DNA from: Phoma sp. XZ068
Lineage: Eukaryota > Ascomycota > Dothideomycetes > Pleosporales > Didymellaceae
Assembly: GCA_004835665.1 (NCBI GenBank)
Contig: ML240445.1
Location: 1,054,001-1,118,000 of the forward strand
Reading direction: 5' to 3'
DNA: 64,000 bases
The notes under the pieces were generated by a model that worked only from the letters and a program-made list of their open reading frames with translations, searched no databases and was not told the DNA's origin. How positions within the stretch are numbered: position 1 is the first letter of the stretch; each line of letters begins with the position of its first letter. Both the position numbers and the translations under genes were made by a program. Below are positions 20,550 to 32,908 of the stretch, piece after piece.

Positions 20550-22006
20550 ATGGCTTCTTCTCCACCCACCACACCTGCAGCTGAGGCGCTGCAAAACCCT
20601 GACCTCTGGCGATTTAAAGACACTGGAGCAACTTGTGAATGGGCTGAGGAATACTGTCCTGGAGGGTTTCAACCTGTTGACCTCGGCGACACCTTCCACC
20701 ACGGGAAGTATAGAGTCATTCGAAAACTTGGAGACGGTTCATACTCCACAGTATGGCTAGCTGTCAGCTTAGAGTATGTCCTTTCGTATTCCAAATGTCA
20801 CTTCAGACAAATCTCAACTTCGGTTGTGGTTGTTCCTCGCTCGACACTCCGCACTGACAATGATCAACATAGTAAACCGCGATATGTTGCACTGAAGATG
20901 ATGGTTGCCAAGGTGCCCTCGTCGGCAACTGAGCTCTCGATACTCGAGAAGATCTCAAGTGTGGCATCTAAGGATCCGGACTCCCAGCACATTACCATCT
21001 TATCAGACGCGTTTCAGCATGAAAGACCCAATGGCAAGCACCAATGTTTAGTTTTCGAAGCTATGGGCGCAACTGTTGCTTCGCTCGTAGAAGAGCTCCC
21101 GGAGAACAAGCCCAAGATGTACGGCAAGGTTGAACGGTATCCAAAATGGGTGGCTAAGAGGATACTCCTGCATGCGTTACGGGGACTTGCTTTCCTTCAC
21201 CGTAACGGCATCGTCCATGGTGACATCCAGCCTGGCAACATTCTGTTCTCCGCCCAAGAAATCGACAACATCAAAGAGGACGAGCTTGTGCAAGACGAAT
21301 CCACAACGGCGATACCCCTGGAACGACTGGATGACAAGACGGATAAATGGGCTCCCAAGACCCTCTATCTCAAGCAGTCGCTGCACAATTACGTAAAATT
21401 GACTCCAGAGCTGCTGTTGAAGCTTTCAGATCTCGGATCAGGTGACTTTATCTCCATTCAGTCGTGTCGGCTGAGGTCCTTGTTCATGTGCTAATAGTAT
21501 CCTCAGCGTTTTGGACAGCTGATCCACCCGATTCCACTGTGACACCTGTTGCGCTTCGAGCTCCAGAGCTGGTCTTACGGAAGAGTTTTGGGTCTGGCAT
21601 CGATATTTGGAGCTTCGGTTGCCTCATGTTTGAGTTTTTGACCGGCCGCTCGCTCTTCGCCCTCATGATGCTCGGACATGACCAGGAGGAGCAGGACGAT
21701 ACCGACGATGACCATCTCATTCAACTGAACGATATCATTCGCCCACTTCCAAATTGGATGATGGAGGCTTGGCCACGAGCCAGCAAGTGGTATGGACCAG
21801 ATGGCCAGCGCCTACAGCCATACTGCGATGACGAACCGTATATACATGACACTATTGACAAGTTGTTCAGCAAGAACAGGTCACCAGAGATTGATGATGA
21901 AGAGTCAGCAATCGTAGTGGAATTGCTGCGACAGATATTGGAGTATGATCCGCAGTTGAGGCCAACCGCCGAAGATCTCCTCAAGCACCCATGGTTCTCG
22001 TCATGA
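20550..22006 (+). CDS. SRPK-like protein kinase
   Basis: Three exons (20550-20773, 20873-21441, 21507-22006), about 430 residues. Family N-terminus WAEEYCPGGFQPVDLGDTFH, glycine loop KLGDGSYSTVWLAV, lysine in RYVALKMM, catalytic loop IVHGDIQPGNILFS, metal site KLSDLGSA, then VALRAPELVL and DIWSFGCLMFEFLTG, ending EDLLKHPWF. The HGDIQPGNIL and SDLGSA forms are usual for the fungal SRPK-like subfamily. The first intron (99 nt) is a multiple of three with no stop, so an unspliced message would add 33 residues in the small lobe. The start at 20550 (MASSPPTTPAAEALQ) is preferred over 20469. Related to the kinase at 11952 but clearly diverged. Confidence 0.88.
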
Positions 22007-22394
22007 ACGAGATCTTGCATGTGTTGCTTTCTGGACATTAAGGGTAGATAAGAGAAGTAGCCTGGAAGCCTCTAAAACTTAATATAAGTATACAAGTGTG
22101 CTGCATATACTATTCAAATCTTACCCTTATCGTCGTTGTCCTGGCTATTATCCTTGCCTAGTTAGGGCTTACAACGTGCATGGTGGTGTTTAAGACGGTG
22201 ATATTGTAATGTGATCAGACGTGCTAGTCATGGGGACGTTAAAGCCCGCTGAAGCAAGCGCTCACCCTACCTTCCCTAATCAGCAACCACTAGTATTGCT
22301 GGCTAGCAGTTAGCGAGTACCCACCATCGTATGGATTTTCAGATTTTGGGATGGTTAAAAAGCCGGTGAAGGTGTAGATCTCAAATTTGTCAGA
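22007..22394. other. Intergenic between convergent genes
   Basis: 3' flanks of the kinase and the dehydrogenase. No coding or repeat feature recognised. Confidence 0.45.
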
Positions 22395-23441
22395 TCATAC
22401 TATTTTTGCATCCCTCTCCTTGACCGTCCCATTTTCAAACTCCAAACCCGCCCGTTCCCTTATAACTCCAAACACACTACTACTATCTAGCTGCCTCCCC
22501 TTCTCCTCACTCCAACCCTTCGCCTCCCTCGCCGCCTCAACATAGCTCTCCGCAACATCCAGCTTCATCCCCTTACTCCTAGCCAAATCAACACCATGCT
22601 GTACATCCTTAATCCCCAACTCCAGACTACTCTGCGGCGCCTGCCCTTCAGCCGGCAAATACGCGCCACTCGTGAGCCTCTTCGACACACCATGTACATA
22701 AGCGCCTAGATTCTGCTCAATGAGAGATTCCAAGACAGACGAGGGCAGTCCAGATTTCTCCGCGAGAGTGTGCGCTTCGGAGATTAGGTACATCATTCCG
22801 GCTGTTAGCATATTGCTCGTTGTCTTCAGGAGGAGCGCTTGTGCTGGGTCGGTTCCGACGCGGATGACGCCACGTGCTATGACGCCTTTCAGGAGCGGTT
22901 CGATAGCAGTGACAGCGTTCTCGTGGCCGGCAACTGCAATGAGAAGCTGGCCTGCTTGTGCTACGGGCGTGGAACCGAAGACTGGAGCGGCGATGTAGTA
23001 GGCGCCAAGCTCTTCAAGCTGGTTGGCAACGGCTGTTGTGGTTGAAGGGTGGACGGTTGTAGTGTCTACAAAGATTTTGCCCTTGAGAGATGCGCCGAGC
23101 GTTGCTATTTCGTTGATAATCTGCGTCAACGTCTGATCGTCGCTGACCTGTTCATACATCAGTACACTCATCGGTTGAATGAAGGCAGGACTGACAGATA
23201 TGAATGTCACACCGCAGTTCCGAGGGACGTCGGCAGGGTGCTTGCATGGCTCACCACCCAACTCCATCAAGCTATCTCCTTTCGAAATTGTGCGGTTCCA
23301 GTACTGCAAGTTCGCCAAGTTCGTAGCTTTCAAATGCTTCTGAATGTTGAGGGCCATGGCTAGTCCCATGGAGCCAAGACCAATCCATCCCACTGAAAGG
23401 TTTGATGTAGTAGCCAATTGATCAGATACAGTACTGCTCAT
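22395..23441 (-). CDS. NAD(P)-dependent beta-hydroxyacid dehydrogenase (6PGDH/HIBADH superfamily)
   Basis: Rossmann start SVGWIGLGSMGLAMALNIQ (GxGxMG), then YWNRT, the substrate-binding segment in VNQL-type AAPVFGSTPVAQAGQLL, and the catalytic Lys region LLKTTSNMLTAGMMYLISEA. These are 3-hydroxyisobutyrate or glyoxylate-reductase type features. The frame is open throughout (348 residues). However, a 48-nt segment (23195-23148) begins GTCAGT and ends ACAG; removing it turns the odd insertion VSPAFIQPMSVLMYEQ into a seamless FISVSDDQTL, as the family expects. I therefore model two exons (23441-23196, 23147-22395; 332 residues). Substrate undetermined. Confidence 0.87.
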   Translation of the reverse strand: MSSTVSDQLATTSNLSVGWIGLGSMGLAMALNIQKHLKATNLANLQYWNRTISKGDSLMELGGEPCKHPADVPRNCGVTFISVSPAFIQPMSVLMYEQVSDDQTLTQIINEIATLGASLKGKIFVDTTTVHPSTTTAVANQLEELGAYYIAAPVFGSTPVAQAGQLLIAVAGHENAVTAIEPLLKGVIARGVIRVGTDPAQALLLKTTSNMLTAGMMYLISEAHTLAEKSGLPSSVLESLIEQNLGAYVHGVSKRLTSGAYLPAEGQAPQSSLELGIKDVQHGVDLARSKGMKLDVAESYVEAAREAKGWSEEKGRQLDSSSVFGVIRERAGLEFENGTVKERDAKIV

Positions 23442-23846
23442 GGTGGCGTTTGTGTTTGAAACGTTGACTTGCAGATGGGAGTATGATTACTGCGAGATGT
23501 GAGTCGTGGATATTGACGGCAAGTGGTCGGCAGTGACTCACTCTCATTGGACGCCGTATTGCGCTAGAAGGAACATGGCAGGTATATACCTTCGACCCGT
23601 TGACTGCGAACAAACGTCGAGGGGCGAGGGGAAAATACCAAGTTAAATGGACGAGTTGATATGAATGTGCTTATTGATGTAAGCATGAATGATACAATAG
23701 ACCCTAGCTATATGATGATGTTGTAAAACGCCTCCCAAATGCCCAACCCCTGATCAATGTCGTGATATGCAACGCTAAAGAGCAAAACACAAACCATGAG
23801 ACCCGAATCCCCAGGGTATCTCGAATCCCATTACACTGTCGCAGCC
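23442..23846. other. Intergenic
   Basis: Upstream of the dehydrogenase and downstream of the endopolyphosphatase gene. No gene recognised. Confidence 0.45.
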
Positions 23847-26243
23847 CTACAACTCCATGGCCTCTTCCTGTGCATCTTCCAGCGCCGGCCTTGCCTGCCC
23901 AAACACCTCTTTGATCTCATGCGGATCCATTGTGCCAACAAATGCACGCCTGACGAATGTATACCACTCCTTCGAAGCCTTGTGATGCTTCTTCCCCTTC
24001 TTATGTTTCTTGTGCTTCTTGCCCTCTGCTTCGAGCTCACTTCCATCTATCCTCTCTACGTCAATGTCGAACTTGTCGTCGACTTCTTCTTCATAGTCAA
24101 CGACGTCCTTGGCCTTCGCGCCACTTCCTCCGATTTTCCTCGCATACTCGACCCATCTTCTCACAGTGAGGTCAGGGAACTTTCTTTCACGCGTGTCGTA
24201 CTCTACTTCGTAGGAAAATTCCGTCGGATGGGGCTCGGGCCGTGGGTGCTTTCCATTGTGCTTCCCGTGTTTGCCTTCCTTCCAGCGTTTACCCTCGATT
24301 TCGCCGCCTTCGCTAACCTGAAGACCGAAAATCGTACGCGGAGCTAGATCGTTTGTGGATGTGAAATCGTCATCGAGTCTGAACCTGTGGTGCTGAGGAT
24401 CGACAAAGTCATTGTTGATACGCGTCAAATTGGCGAAGTACTGCGTATAGCGAGTCCAGGTAAAGGCCTGAGGGGAGTAGGCTGGACCAGGCGGCGCCGA
24501 TTTGGAAGGACCCTCTGGTACCTTGAAGCGAAATTTCTTCGAATGCTTAGCAGCTCTTTCTTTCTTTTTCTGTTTCTCCTTTCTCCTGACCAGTGCATCA
24601 ACTTCCCTCTTGTACCCATTGTCGTCCGAAAAGCCATGATCGAAGAAAGGTTGCTGATCGCCGGGTCCGTCCGAAGAAGAGTTGAGAGAGCTGCCTTGCA
24701 GGTGGATATGCTCGAGACCGGTGATGTTGTACTCAACAATGCGGAGGGTAGGGTAGTAGTTCGGGACTACGCTAGGCGAAACGAGCGATGCACTATAGCG
24801 TTGTGCGTATTTTCCTCCAATCTTCTCGAGATACTTCCTCTTGGCGTTCTTCCCAGCCTTGCTGTGTTTACGGGAGCTGGACAATGTAGACAGAAGCCAG
24901 TTCAAGATGGAGAACTCGTGTTCATCTTCCTCATCGTCCCAAAATTCCGAGATTCTTTGCTCCTTGCTATTCGATTCCTTAAGAGGCGATGGGAGTCGTG
25001 CCCAAAAGTCGCGGAGGCTCAGTAGGTAGTCCGATGCCGATGCCACTGTGACCTCGCCATCTTCAAGCAGTCTAACCTCACCATCAACGCCCTTAGCCCA
25101 AGTCTGAGCAGCCATGTCGCCCTTCTTTGTACGGTCGTCGATTTGCTCGAAATCTTGAAGCATGAAGTGATCAATGTTCATGTGTCCGTACAGCGATCCT
25201 ACGATCACGTCTCGGTACTGCTGTACCCAAAGTGTGTACTTCTGCCAGCAGGTCTCATCCCAACTCTCCTTGCTGTCGACTCGCGCAGGTGGGACGTGGC
25301 CCATGAGGATGGCTTTGACACCGCGATCGCGCATTATCTGCAGCTGAATGCGCAGCCATTCCATGTGTTGGTAGCCCGGTTCGTGTTTGTTCGCGCAGCC
25401 GTCGACGCCGGAGTTTGAGGTGAAGAAATAGCTGTTGTTCATTAGCAACTCTTCTTCAGCATCCTAATCATGCTTACATCGTGTTCAAGCTGATCACGGC
25501 CAGCTTTCCTGGGATGACTTCGACAGAGAACCAACCGCCCTGCTGGAACTGATGTCTCTGTGCTTCAGGAATGAAGCTGCGCCAGATGTCCAGATATTTC
25601 ATTGTCCACTTATTCGGCCCCTCCAGGAAGATGTTGTGTGGCATGATGTCGTTGTTGCCAAACGTTGGCACAATAGGAATGACATAGTCATTAGTTCCTC
25701 TGCGATCTTCATCAGATACGCCAAACACCTCGCCGAACTTCTTAACTAAGAACTCGTTCTGACTTATGATCTGCTTCTGCGTGCGCGCATGCTTCTCATC
25801 GTTATCGTGTCGCGCCGAGTCGCCCGTCCAGATCACAAAGTCGATATCGTCTTTGATGTTGTCCTTGATCCATTTAAACGTCTCGTTGACCAGCGAATAC
25901 GGCGAATCGCATCCTGACGTCTCTGCGCCGTAGATGCCGGCCGGCCCTCGGTGTCGATGACATGCTGCTTCAGCTGTGGTGCTGGAGTATGTCTTGTAGA
26001 ACGGGTCAGGGTGGAAGTCTGCAACATGTCGTCAGCCGTCAAACCTCCCTCCGCGCCCCAGTAATATCCCACAAACCCACCTGTGATGTGCAAAAACCGG
26101 CCTGTGAGCTTTCGACCGCTCTGTGCTGCCCTGGACCCAGTCTCGCCCAGCGCGACTGCAGTTGCAGCGCTAGGCGGGGCGGCCATGGAGGCACCTCCCC
26201 AAACGAGCAGGCTGCATACAAGCGCGTCGCGAGGCCGTAACAT
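23847..26243 (-). CDS. PPN1: Endopolyphosphatase, vacuolar
   Basis: Three exons (26243-26081, 26018-25478, 25431-23847), about 762 residues. An N-terminal hydrophobic signal/anchor (DALVCSLLVWGGASMAAP) fits the vacuolar type II topology of yeast Ppn1. Calcineurin-like phosphoesterase ligands appear in order: FLHITDFHPDPFYK (rebuilt across intron 1), FVIWTGDSARHDND, PTFGNNDIMPHN, AILMGHVPPAR and GSLYGHMNIDHF. A conserved Cys pair lies in DGCANKHEPGYQ and WDETCWQKY. The C-terminal half is long, charged and lysine/histidine-rich (KKHKKHKKGKKHHK near the end). The enzyme cuts internal bonds of inorganic polyphosphate. Splicing removes both stops between exons. Confidence 0.93.
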
Positions 26244-27018
26244 TGTGGATGAGTTGCAAAAGTGGTCTCGCGAGCATCTGGGGAAGCGCGAGAGTGTATA
26301 TTGACTCGGATCCACGCCTTAGCACCTTGATGACCCTGATGGCGACACGCCAGGCGCATCAATTCGTGGCTTCCGAGTCGTTTGAGGCTCGTGCCGCCAT
26401 CTATCCCTGCCATTGGACGTCATTTTCGCAGCCTCTTTTTTGCACTAAGTGCGCCTGACCGCTACCACAACACAAAACGTGCTTCCCCGCAGCAAGGCCG
26501 ACTGCATGCTGAACTCGTGTGACTACTGCCTCGTATGTGTGCTGATGGTGAGCCTAAGACCCAACGTATCAATATAATCCATGCAAATCACGCAGGAGGT
26601 ATAAGTTGTATGTGACTTCGAATTGTTTCTAGGCAGCTATGCCACCCACTCGGTGTAAATGCTGAACTCGCGAAGAATATCGGCGCTATTTGACAGTCGT
26701 GCCTCTGCCATGAGGTGATAGAATGATGCACGTGTCCATGCCAGATATTGTAAATGCTCATGCAACACCCCGCCGTGTTTTGTTCCTTGTGATGCGCCGT
26801 CTTCCGAACCCATGTAAAACACCATATTGAGCACGCTCGTAGCGTCTCATGCAATAAGAACAAAGTCAGATGCTGCTCGGGAAAATGTCTCGAGTAGTCC
26901 AACAACCGAACACCTACGCTATGCCCAAAAATCAAGATTGGTTGCCACCATACAATCGAAAACACCGTACAAATAGTCTTTATGTTGAACGCCGGAGCGT
27001 GCGACCTCTTCAAAGAGG
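26244..27018. other. Intergenic
   Basis: 5' flank of PPN1 and 3' flank of CHD1. A 141-codon open frame on the minus strand (26588-27013) has no motif and codon use unlike the neighbours; I do not call it. Confidence 0.4.
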
Positions 27019-30000
27019 TTACGTTTCTGTCTTTTGTCCATTACTCTGCTGCGGGGCTGCAGACTGCTTGCCGTTCATCTCGGAGCTGCGCATCTTACTG
27101 TACATCCCCTTGACCTGTGGGACGGTGACGCCGGTTCGTGGCCAGTGGTTGTTCACCGTGAAGTTCCTGCAAAGTAATGTTAGTGACTGGCCGAGCGATC
27201 TGCAATAGCTCTTCAACTTACCACAGGCGCTCTTCGAGCTCGGCGTTGTCACGGGTCTCTGCACGGATGAAGTTGCCAATAGCAATCAACTCGGTCTTGA
27301 GAACTTTGATCATAATCTCCTTCTGTGGATAATTCTTCGCTGTCGCCTTCTTGAGACGGCTGAGATTATCGCGAACCGGTCGCATCTTACGCTCCACGAA
27401 GTCTTCCGGTTTCTTCTCCTTGCTCGCCTTGGGAGTCAAGTCGACACTGCGATGGTGATTCTGGCTCTGACTAGGCGGACGGGGTCGCTCCTCCGAGGGG
27501 CGAGGTCGATCATCTCGAGACCGCTGTCGTTCCAGGTCGCCGCTGATCTTTCGTCGGAACTCTGGTGTATCAGTGCGCTCGGGATGTTCTGGCCGTCTGT
27601 CAACGCTACCACGGTCATCGCGGTTACGGTGTCCATCTGACGGTCGGTACTGGTCGCTGTGCCTAGGCTTGTCATGCGGTCTGTGTTCAGATCGACCTTC
27701 TGAGCGTCGGCTTTCGCTGTTGCTATGTGTGCGCTGCACTGGACGACTGATGTCACGCGACACAACTTTTCTGGCATGACCTGGAGGTGCAGGACTAGCA
27801 GAGACGCTGGACGCCTTGTCAGTCCGGCGAGCAATGTTCAGATGGTGCTTCTTGTTATTGCGGTGATGGTTCTCCATAAGACGCTTGGCGTTGGGATCTG
27901 CACCAGTCTTGTCCTTGAGAACGGTCAGGAGATAATTGGCGCGACGGACCAAGTGCACTGCACCTGGGGATTTGGCGTTTTTCTCTTCACCCTTGGTACG
28001 TTCCTCCTTCTTGTCGACGCGGTGTTCCTCCAAGAAGAACTTTTCGGTCAGTCCGAGTTCCGGATCATCGCGAATCTGCACCCAGGCACCGTAGCCATGA
28101 CGAGAAATGCCGACGCTGAGCATACCATCCTCTCGGGCACCCCAAGGGCATGAATAGCTTGCTGGTTTGATAGCGTCTGCAATGCGGAAGTTGTGCCAAT
28201 CTTGCACGGCCTCGACTGACTCTTTGAGGATGCGCATCTCGATGGGACGATCGATGATGGTTTCGGCATTCAGCTTCTTAACCCCATTGAAGTCGAAAAG
28301 TACAGCTTTCTTGTCCTTCTTCGTAATAGCACGATTCTCGTCGAGCTCCAACTTCTTAAGCCTGGCTTGCTCCTGTTTGACAAGATCCTGACTTGTTGTT
28401 ATGACTGTGTTGAGTGTGCTGCTGACGATGTTCATATCGCGGCCGACCAACTTTGCAGCCTTGAGCATCTCTTCAGCACGCTCCTCAAGTGAACCATACC
28501 GTTCGTAGGCACGGATCAAGTTTCTTGTCTCCTTGGTGTTGAGAGGACGCTTCGGGTCCCGCTTGACGTTGTCGTCCTCTGATGGTTCATCGTCGTCGAC
28601 ATCGACATCTCGAGACGCTTCCATGGCGCGCTTCTTTGCGGCACGTTGCTCCCGTGCACTCGCAGCCGCCGCCTTGCGTTTGCGAGGAGCACTCTCATCA
28701 AGAAGCTTCTGAGTTTGCTCGTCATCTTTGCGTTGCTGTATTTCAGCCTTCACAACCTCAAGCTCTTCTTTTGGAATGATGTCGTCCCACTCCAGGTCAA
28801 TCTTGACATCAGTATATTCGAAGTTCTTGAGGAACTCCGCACCGCCATCAGAGGTTAAGCCTGCGGCCTGCTCAGTCTTGTGTTCTTCGGCATTCTCCAG
28901 AACCGAATCAATGTCGAGCTCTTCAAGCTTCTTCTGGTTGCCAGATTGTTCAAACATCTTCTGGCCACGACGCTTCAAAATGTTGTTGATGTCATCTGCG
29001 GAATTTGGTTCGGCGACAACGCGACTCATCTTGTCATTCAACTCCTTCTGCTGGCGATCTGTGACGCCTCGTTGAATAGTGATGAACTCCAGCATACGCT
29101 TGTTACGGGCTCGCTCCAGGATCTCCTCCTCGATAGTGTCTTTCGATACGAGACGGTAGACGCTGACGGGTTTCTGCTGACCAATTCGATGAGCTCGAGC
29201 CATAGCCTGCAGATCAGCCTGAGGATTCCAGTCAGAGTCAAAGAGAACGACTGTGTCAGCAGTCATCAAGTTGATACCTAGACCACCAGCACGAGTCGAC
29301 AGAAGGAAGCAGTAATCGTCACTACCAGGAGCGTTGAAGTGATCGATGGCGATCTTCCTCTCGCTCGCAGGAACAGTTCCATCTAGACGTTGATATGTGT
29401 AGTTCCGGAGCTTGAGGTAATCAGTTAGGATGTCCAACATGTGAACCATCTGACTGAAGATTAGGACTCGGTGGCCGTCCTTCTTGAGCTTGGTCAACAG
29501 CTGATCTAGCAACATCATCTTACCACTAGTGGTGATGAGAGCCTTCAAAGTCTCGTCCTTAGTAGCATCACCCTTGATGAATTTTGCTTCAGCATTAGGG
29601 AAGAGCAAAGCATGGTTACTGGCTTTCTTCAGCTCCATGACAATGTTCAGTAGGGACTGCTTCTGGCCCGACCCGCCCTCGTTAAGAGCCTCGTAATTAC
29701 GGGTGAGGATGTTCTTGTAATACTCAAGTTGGATGTCGGACAACTCAACGCGTAGGATCTTTTCAGATTTTGGCGGCAGATCGTTCTCGACCTTCTCTTT
29801 TGTGCGGCGGATCATGTAAGGTTGGATCGCTTCACTGAGCTCGGCAAGCTTGTGACTAGCATCTTCCGATGCAAGATCGACTTCCTCGTCGACAGTGATC
29901 TTGCCGGGCATGAGGAAGTCCATCAACGCAGACAGCTCTCCCAATGTATTCTGAATGGGAGTACCAGTGATGAGTAGTCGACTTGGTGCGCTAAAGCCTC

Positions 30001-32012
30001 GTAGCTTCTCATACAGCTGCGACTCACGGTTCTTCAACCTGTGCGCCTCGTCAACAGCCAAGAATTGCCACTTCATGCTTGATAGAAACTGCCAGTCAGC
30101 GAGGACGTATTCGTAGGTTGTCAGCAAGACGTTGAACTTGATCTTCCGAGGATTGCCATCCACCAGAAGTTCCTTGTCACGGATGATGCTTCGAGCCTCT
30201 TCCCTGCCTGTGTAGATGACATAGTTGATGTCAGGTGTCCAATTGTTGAAGGTGTCCGCCCAGGCCGGCATGGTTGAGAGAGGCACAACGCAGATGAAAG
30301 GTCCGTCCTGACCACGATCATGTCGCAGCCAGTTCATGAAAGAGACGGTTTGCACAGTTTTGCCGAGACCCATTTCATCAGCCAAGATGACGTTAGTTCC
30401 CCTACACCAGTTGTGCGCAAGGAAGTTTACACCTTGCAGTTGGAAAGGCCTCAGTTGACCAAACTTGATGTAGTCCGGCTGCTCGTCGAGCTTCACGAAC
30501 TTCCGCCTTGTCTTTATATTCGACTCGCTCAGGTCTGAGGATGGGCGGTTCGAAGAGCGATCGAGGAAACGGTCGATCTCGGTCTGTGATAGACGACTGA
30601 CAAGAGAAGCAGGCTCCCATGTGCAAAACTCGTAGGTCAGACCCTTCCCTAGTAAAAGTTAGCTTTTCAGCCGAAGGTAGCGGATCTGAGATGCTTACAC
30701 TTGACGAAGTACTCTGTTTCGTCTTCGCCATCCTGCGAGTCAATGACACGCTCAACGACCTGGAAGTCAAGCTGACTTTGACGTTCAGTCTCACGAGCAA
30801 CCATATGCTGCTCGTACTCCTCAGGTTCTGCCTTTCTCTTATAGGTAGCGTACATGTCGGCCATGACGGGACCCTTGAAGTAGTTGTCCAGCTTTCGAAA
30901 GCCTTTGTAAGAAGCTGCGGTTCGGTAATCTTCCCATGTGGAATGGTAATGTGCCTTGTCTTGCCATTTAATCAAGTACTCGAAGTCCTTCTTCTGGGCA
31001 TACGAGGGGTCAACCTCTGTACCCTCCAGTGGTCGGTGGTCGAGCACCTTGTCGATGATGGGACCGGTGTCTTCAGCCATGTTCGCCCAATAGGCGGGTG
31101 TAGTCTCGTCTTCAGACTCCAAGAAGGAATCTTCGTCCTCTTCTTCGTTGTAGTTGGTAGCTTGGGCGGTGCGCCGTGAGGAGAAGCGGACCTCCGCTTG
31201 TGATGGGGGCAGCGATCCCTGGGCCACGAGCAGTTGCCGCTGGCGGTCCTTCTTGCTGGGCATGCTGCGACGAGGGCCAACGTAGCCATCAGAGTCAGAG
31301 TCAGAGTTGGCTGACCGGAAGACTGGTGTAGGTTGTTTTGATGCTGCGACGATGGATCAGTACGACTGGAGATGAAAGCTGATGAAATAACACACCTTTG
31401 CGCGAGGCTGTGCGCTGCCTCTTGCGAGGCACATCGGAGCCAGAGTCATCATCTTCATCGCTACTATCGACCTAGAACTTGTGAGCTTCATCTCCTATGG
31501 CCCTCTTGGGGTAGCTTACGACTCGACGATGAGGCCTGGCGCGACCCTAGGTAATAGTCAGCTCACAAACATGGGAGGTGGGCGATGTCACGTACGCTGC
31601 GCCGCAGGCCATATAACTCGGGGTTCTGTGTGATGTAGTCGTCCCCTTCCGGGCTTGCTTTCCGTTTCGACGGTCTGCTGGACTCTTGGGACACTGAGCT
31701 GCGGGCGTCATCACTCTCTGCATGCTCCGGCGGCGGTGATTCAGAGTCGTAATCGCCGTCCGCCTCGCCTTCCGCATCTACATCATCGGAAGAATCCGAG
31801 TCCTGTGCCATCTCTACGTCGTCGTCATCGTCCTCGCCTGGTGCGTCGACGTCAGAGGCTGGCTCTGCTACAGCATCCTCGTTGGTGATGGACATGTCAC
31901 TGTCACTGTGGGGTGCCAGCCCGTTCGTCGCCGTTGTGTCAGCCGCGTACGGTGAGCCGTGGCCATTTGTGAGTGGGAGGGAGACCACATGGCCCGGTGA
32001 AGTGGGCATCAT
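27019..32012 (-). CDS. CHD1: CHD1-type chromodomain helicase (chromatin remodeller)
   Basis: Six exons (32012-31596, 31546-31520, 31471-31396, 31343-30699, 30648-27222, 27166-27019), about 1579 residues. An acidic N-terminus (to about residue 165) leads to tandem chromodomains (roughly 265-430: EYLIKWQDKAHYHSTWEDY, then YFVKWKGLTYEFCTWEPASL across an intron). The SNF2 ATPase follows with DEMGLGKTVQTV, VDEAHRLKN, LITGTPIQN, LSTRAGGLGINLMTADTV and RAHRIGQ. Next are a DNA-binding SANT/SLIDE-type region and the C-terminal CHD1 helical domain (PEDFVERKMRPVRDNLSRLK). CHD1 spaces nucleosomes over transcribed genes. A 27-nt micro-exon encodes GRARPHRRV; removing it would not shift the frame but would delete this basic stretch. 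Divergent from RLI1. Confidence 0.95.
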
Positions 32013-32908
32013 GATGGACGTCGCTGTGGGAGATGGTCAGCGTGATATCTCGCGATGCGCATGGGTCCAGCGGGCAAGAGCGGGTGCGTTGGATAGAGCA
32101 GAACTACGCGACTCAAATGGACCAGAGGGCGGCCAGGGACCACGGGAAGGACTTCTTCAATGGAGGTCTGATGGAATGGGTCGGTAGTCGATGGACGAGT
32201 GATGGAGGCAGGCGGCTGAGCGGTGTGGCTTCGTAGGTAGGCGGAGAGAGTAGAATCGGCGACAGAGGACGCGCTGAAGCGATCGAAGCGTTGTACTCGT
32301 CTGGACTAGTTGTCTGGGGCGTGTTGCTGGATGCACCGACATGGATTCGTGATGGATTGATGGACTGGAGCAAGGCCGGCGACGCGCGAAAAAAGAGCGC
32401 GTTCACAAGCGCGAGACTGGCAGACAAAAAAACCAAAGGGGCGGTACTCACAGTCCATAACGAAGCTGCCCTCAGGCTGGGTGGCCGGGGTGGGCACTTG
32501 GTGTGAGTGAGGTATGGGGTAGTGTGTGAGGAATCGGGATGTCGAAGTTCGGCCTCCAGGGCTTGGGGGACGAACTGCAGGCGCGGCCCACGCCAGCCGG
32601 CAGCCACCAATCAGTGTCGGTTAGAGTCGCTGACACCAAAATTGCTCGTTCGTCGCGCAACGTCACGGCGAGAAAGGCCTGCGACTCACTCCACGGTTCC
32701 TTTTGCGCCTCCTCCACTCTTGCACCTGCTGCAGCGTCGTTGTCTGCACTCAGCCCCCCCCGTGTTTGTTTGGCGTGCTGCGCGTACCCGGTCCTCTGCA
32801 CGACACCTCGTCTCTCGCTGGCACACTCGACGGCCAAAATTCACCCCTCCAACACCGCTTTTCGACCCTCGTTGAAGCCGCGTCCAGACGCCGCCCACCA
32901 CCACCACC
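32013..32908. other. Divergent promoter region CHD1 / RLI1
   Basis: About 900 nt between the two start codons. Open frames of 90-165 codons exist on both strands but are Pro/Ser/Arg-rich and overlap each other, typical of GC-rich leaders. It likely holds long 5' UTRs and both promoters. No motif recognised. Confidence 0.5.

Noticed and set aside
26588..27013. 141-codon minus-strand frame upstream of PPN1
   Set aside because: No motif; low-complexity mix of His/Cys/Trp and codon use unlike neighbouring genes.
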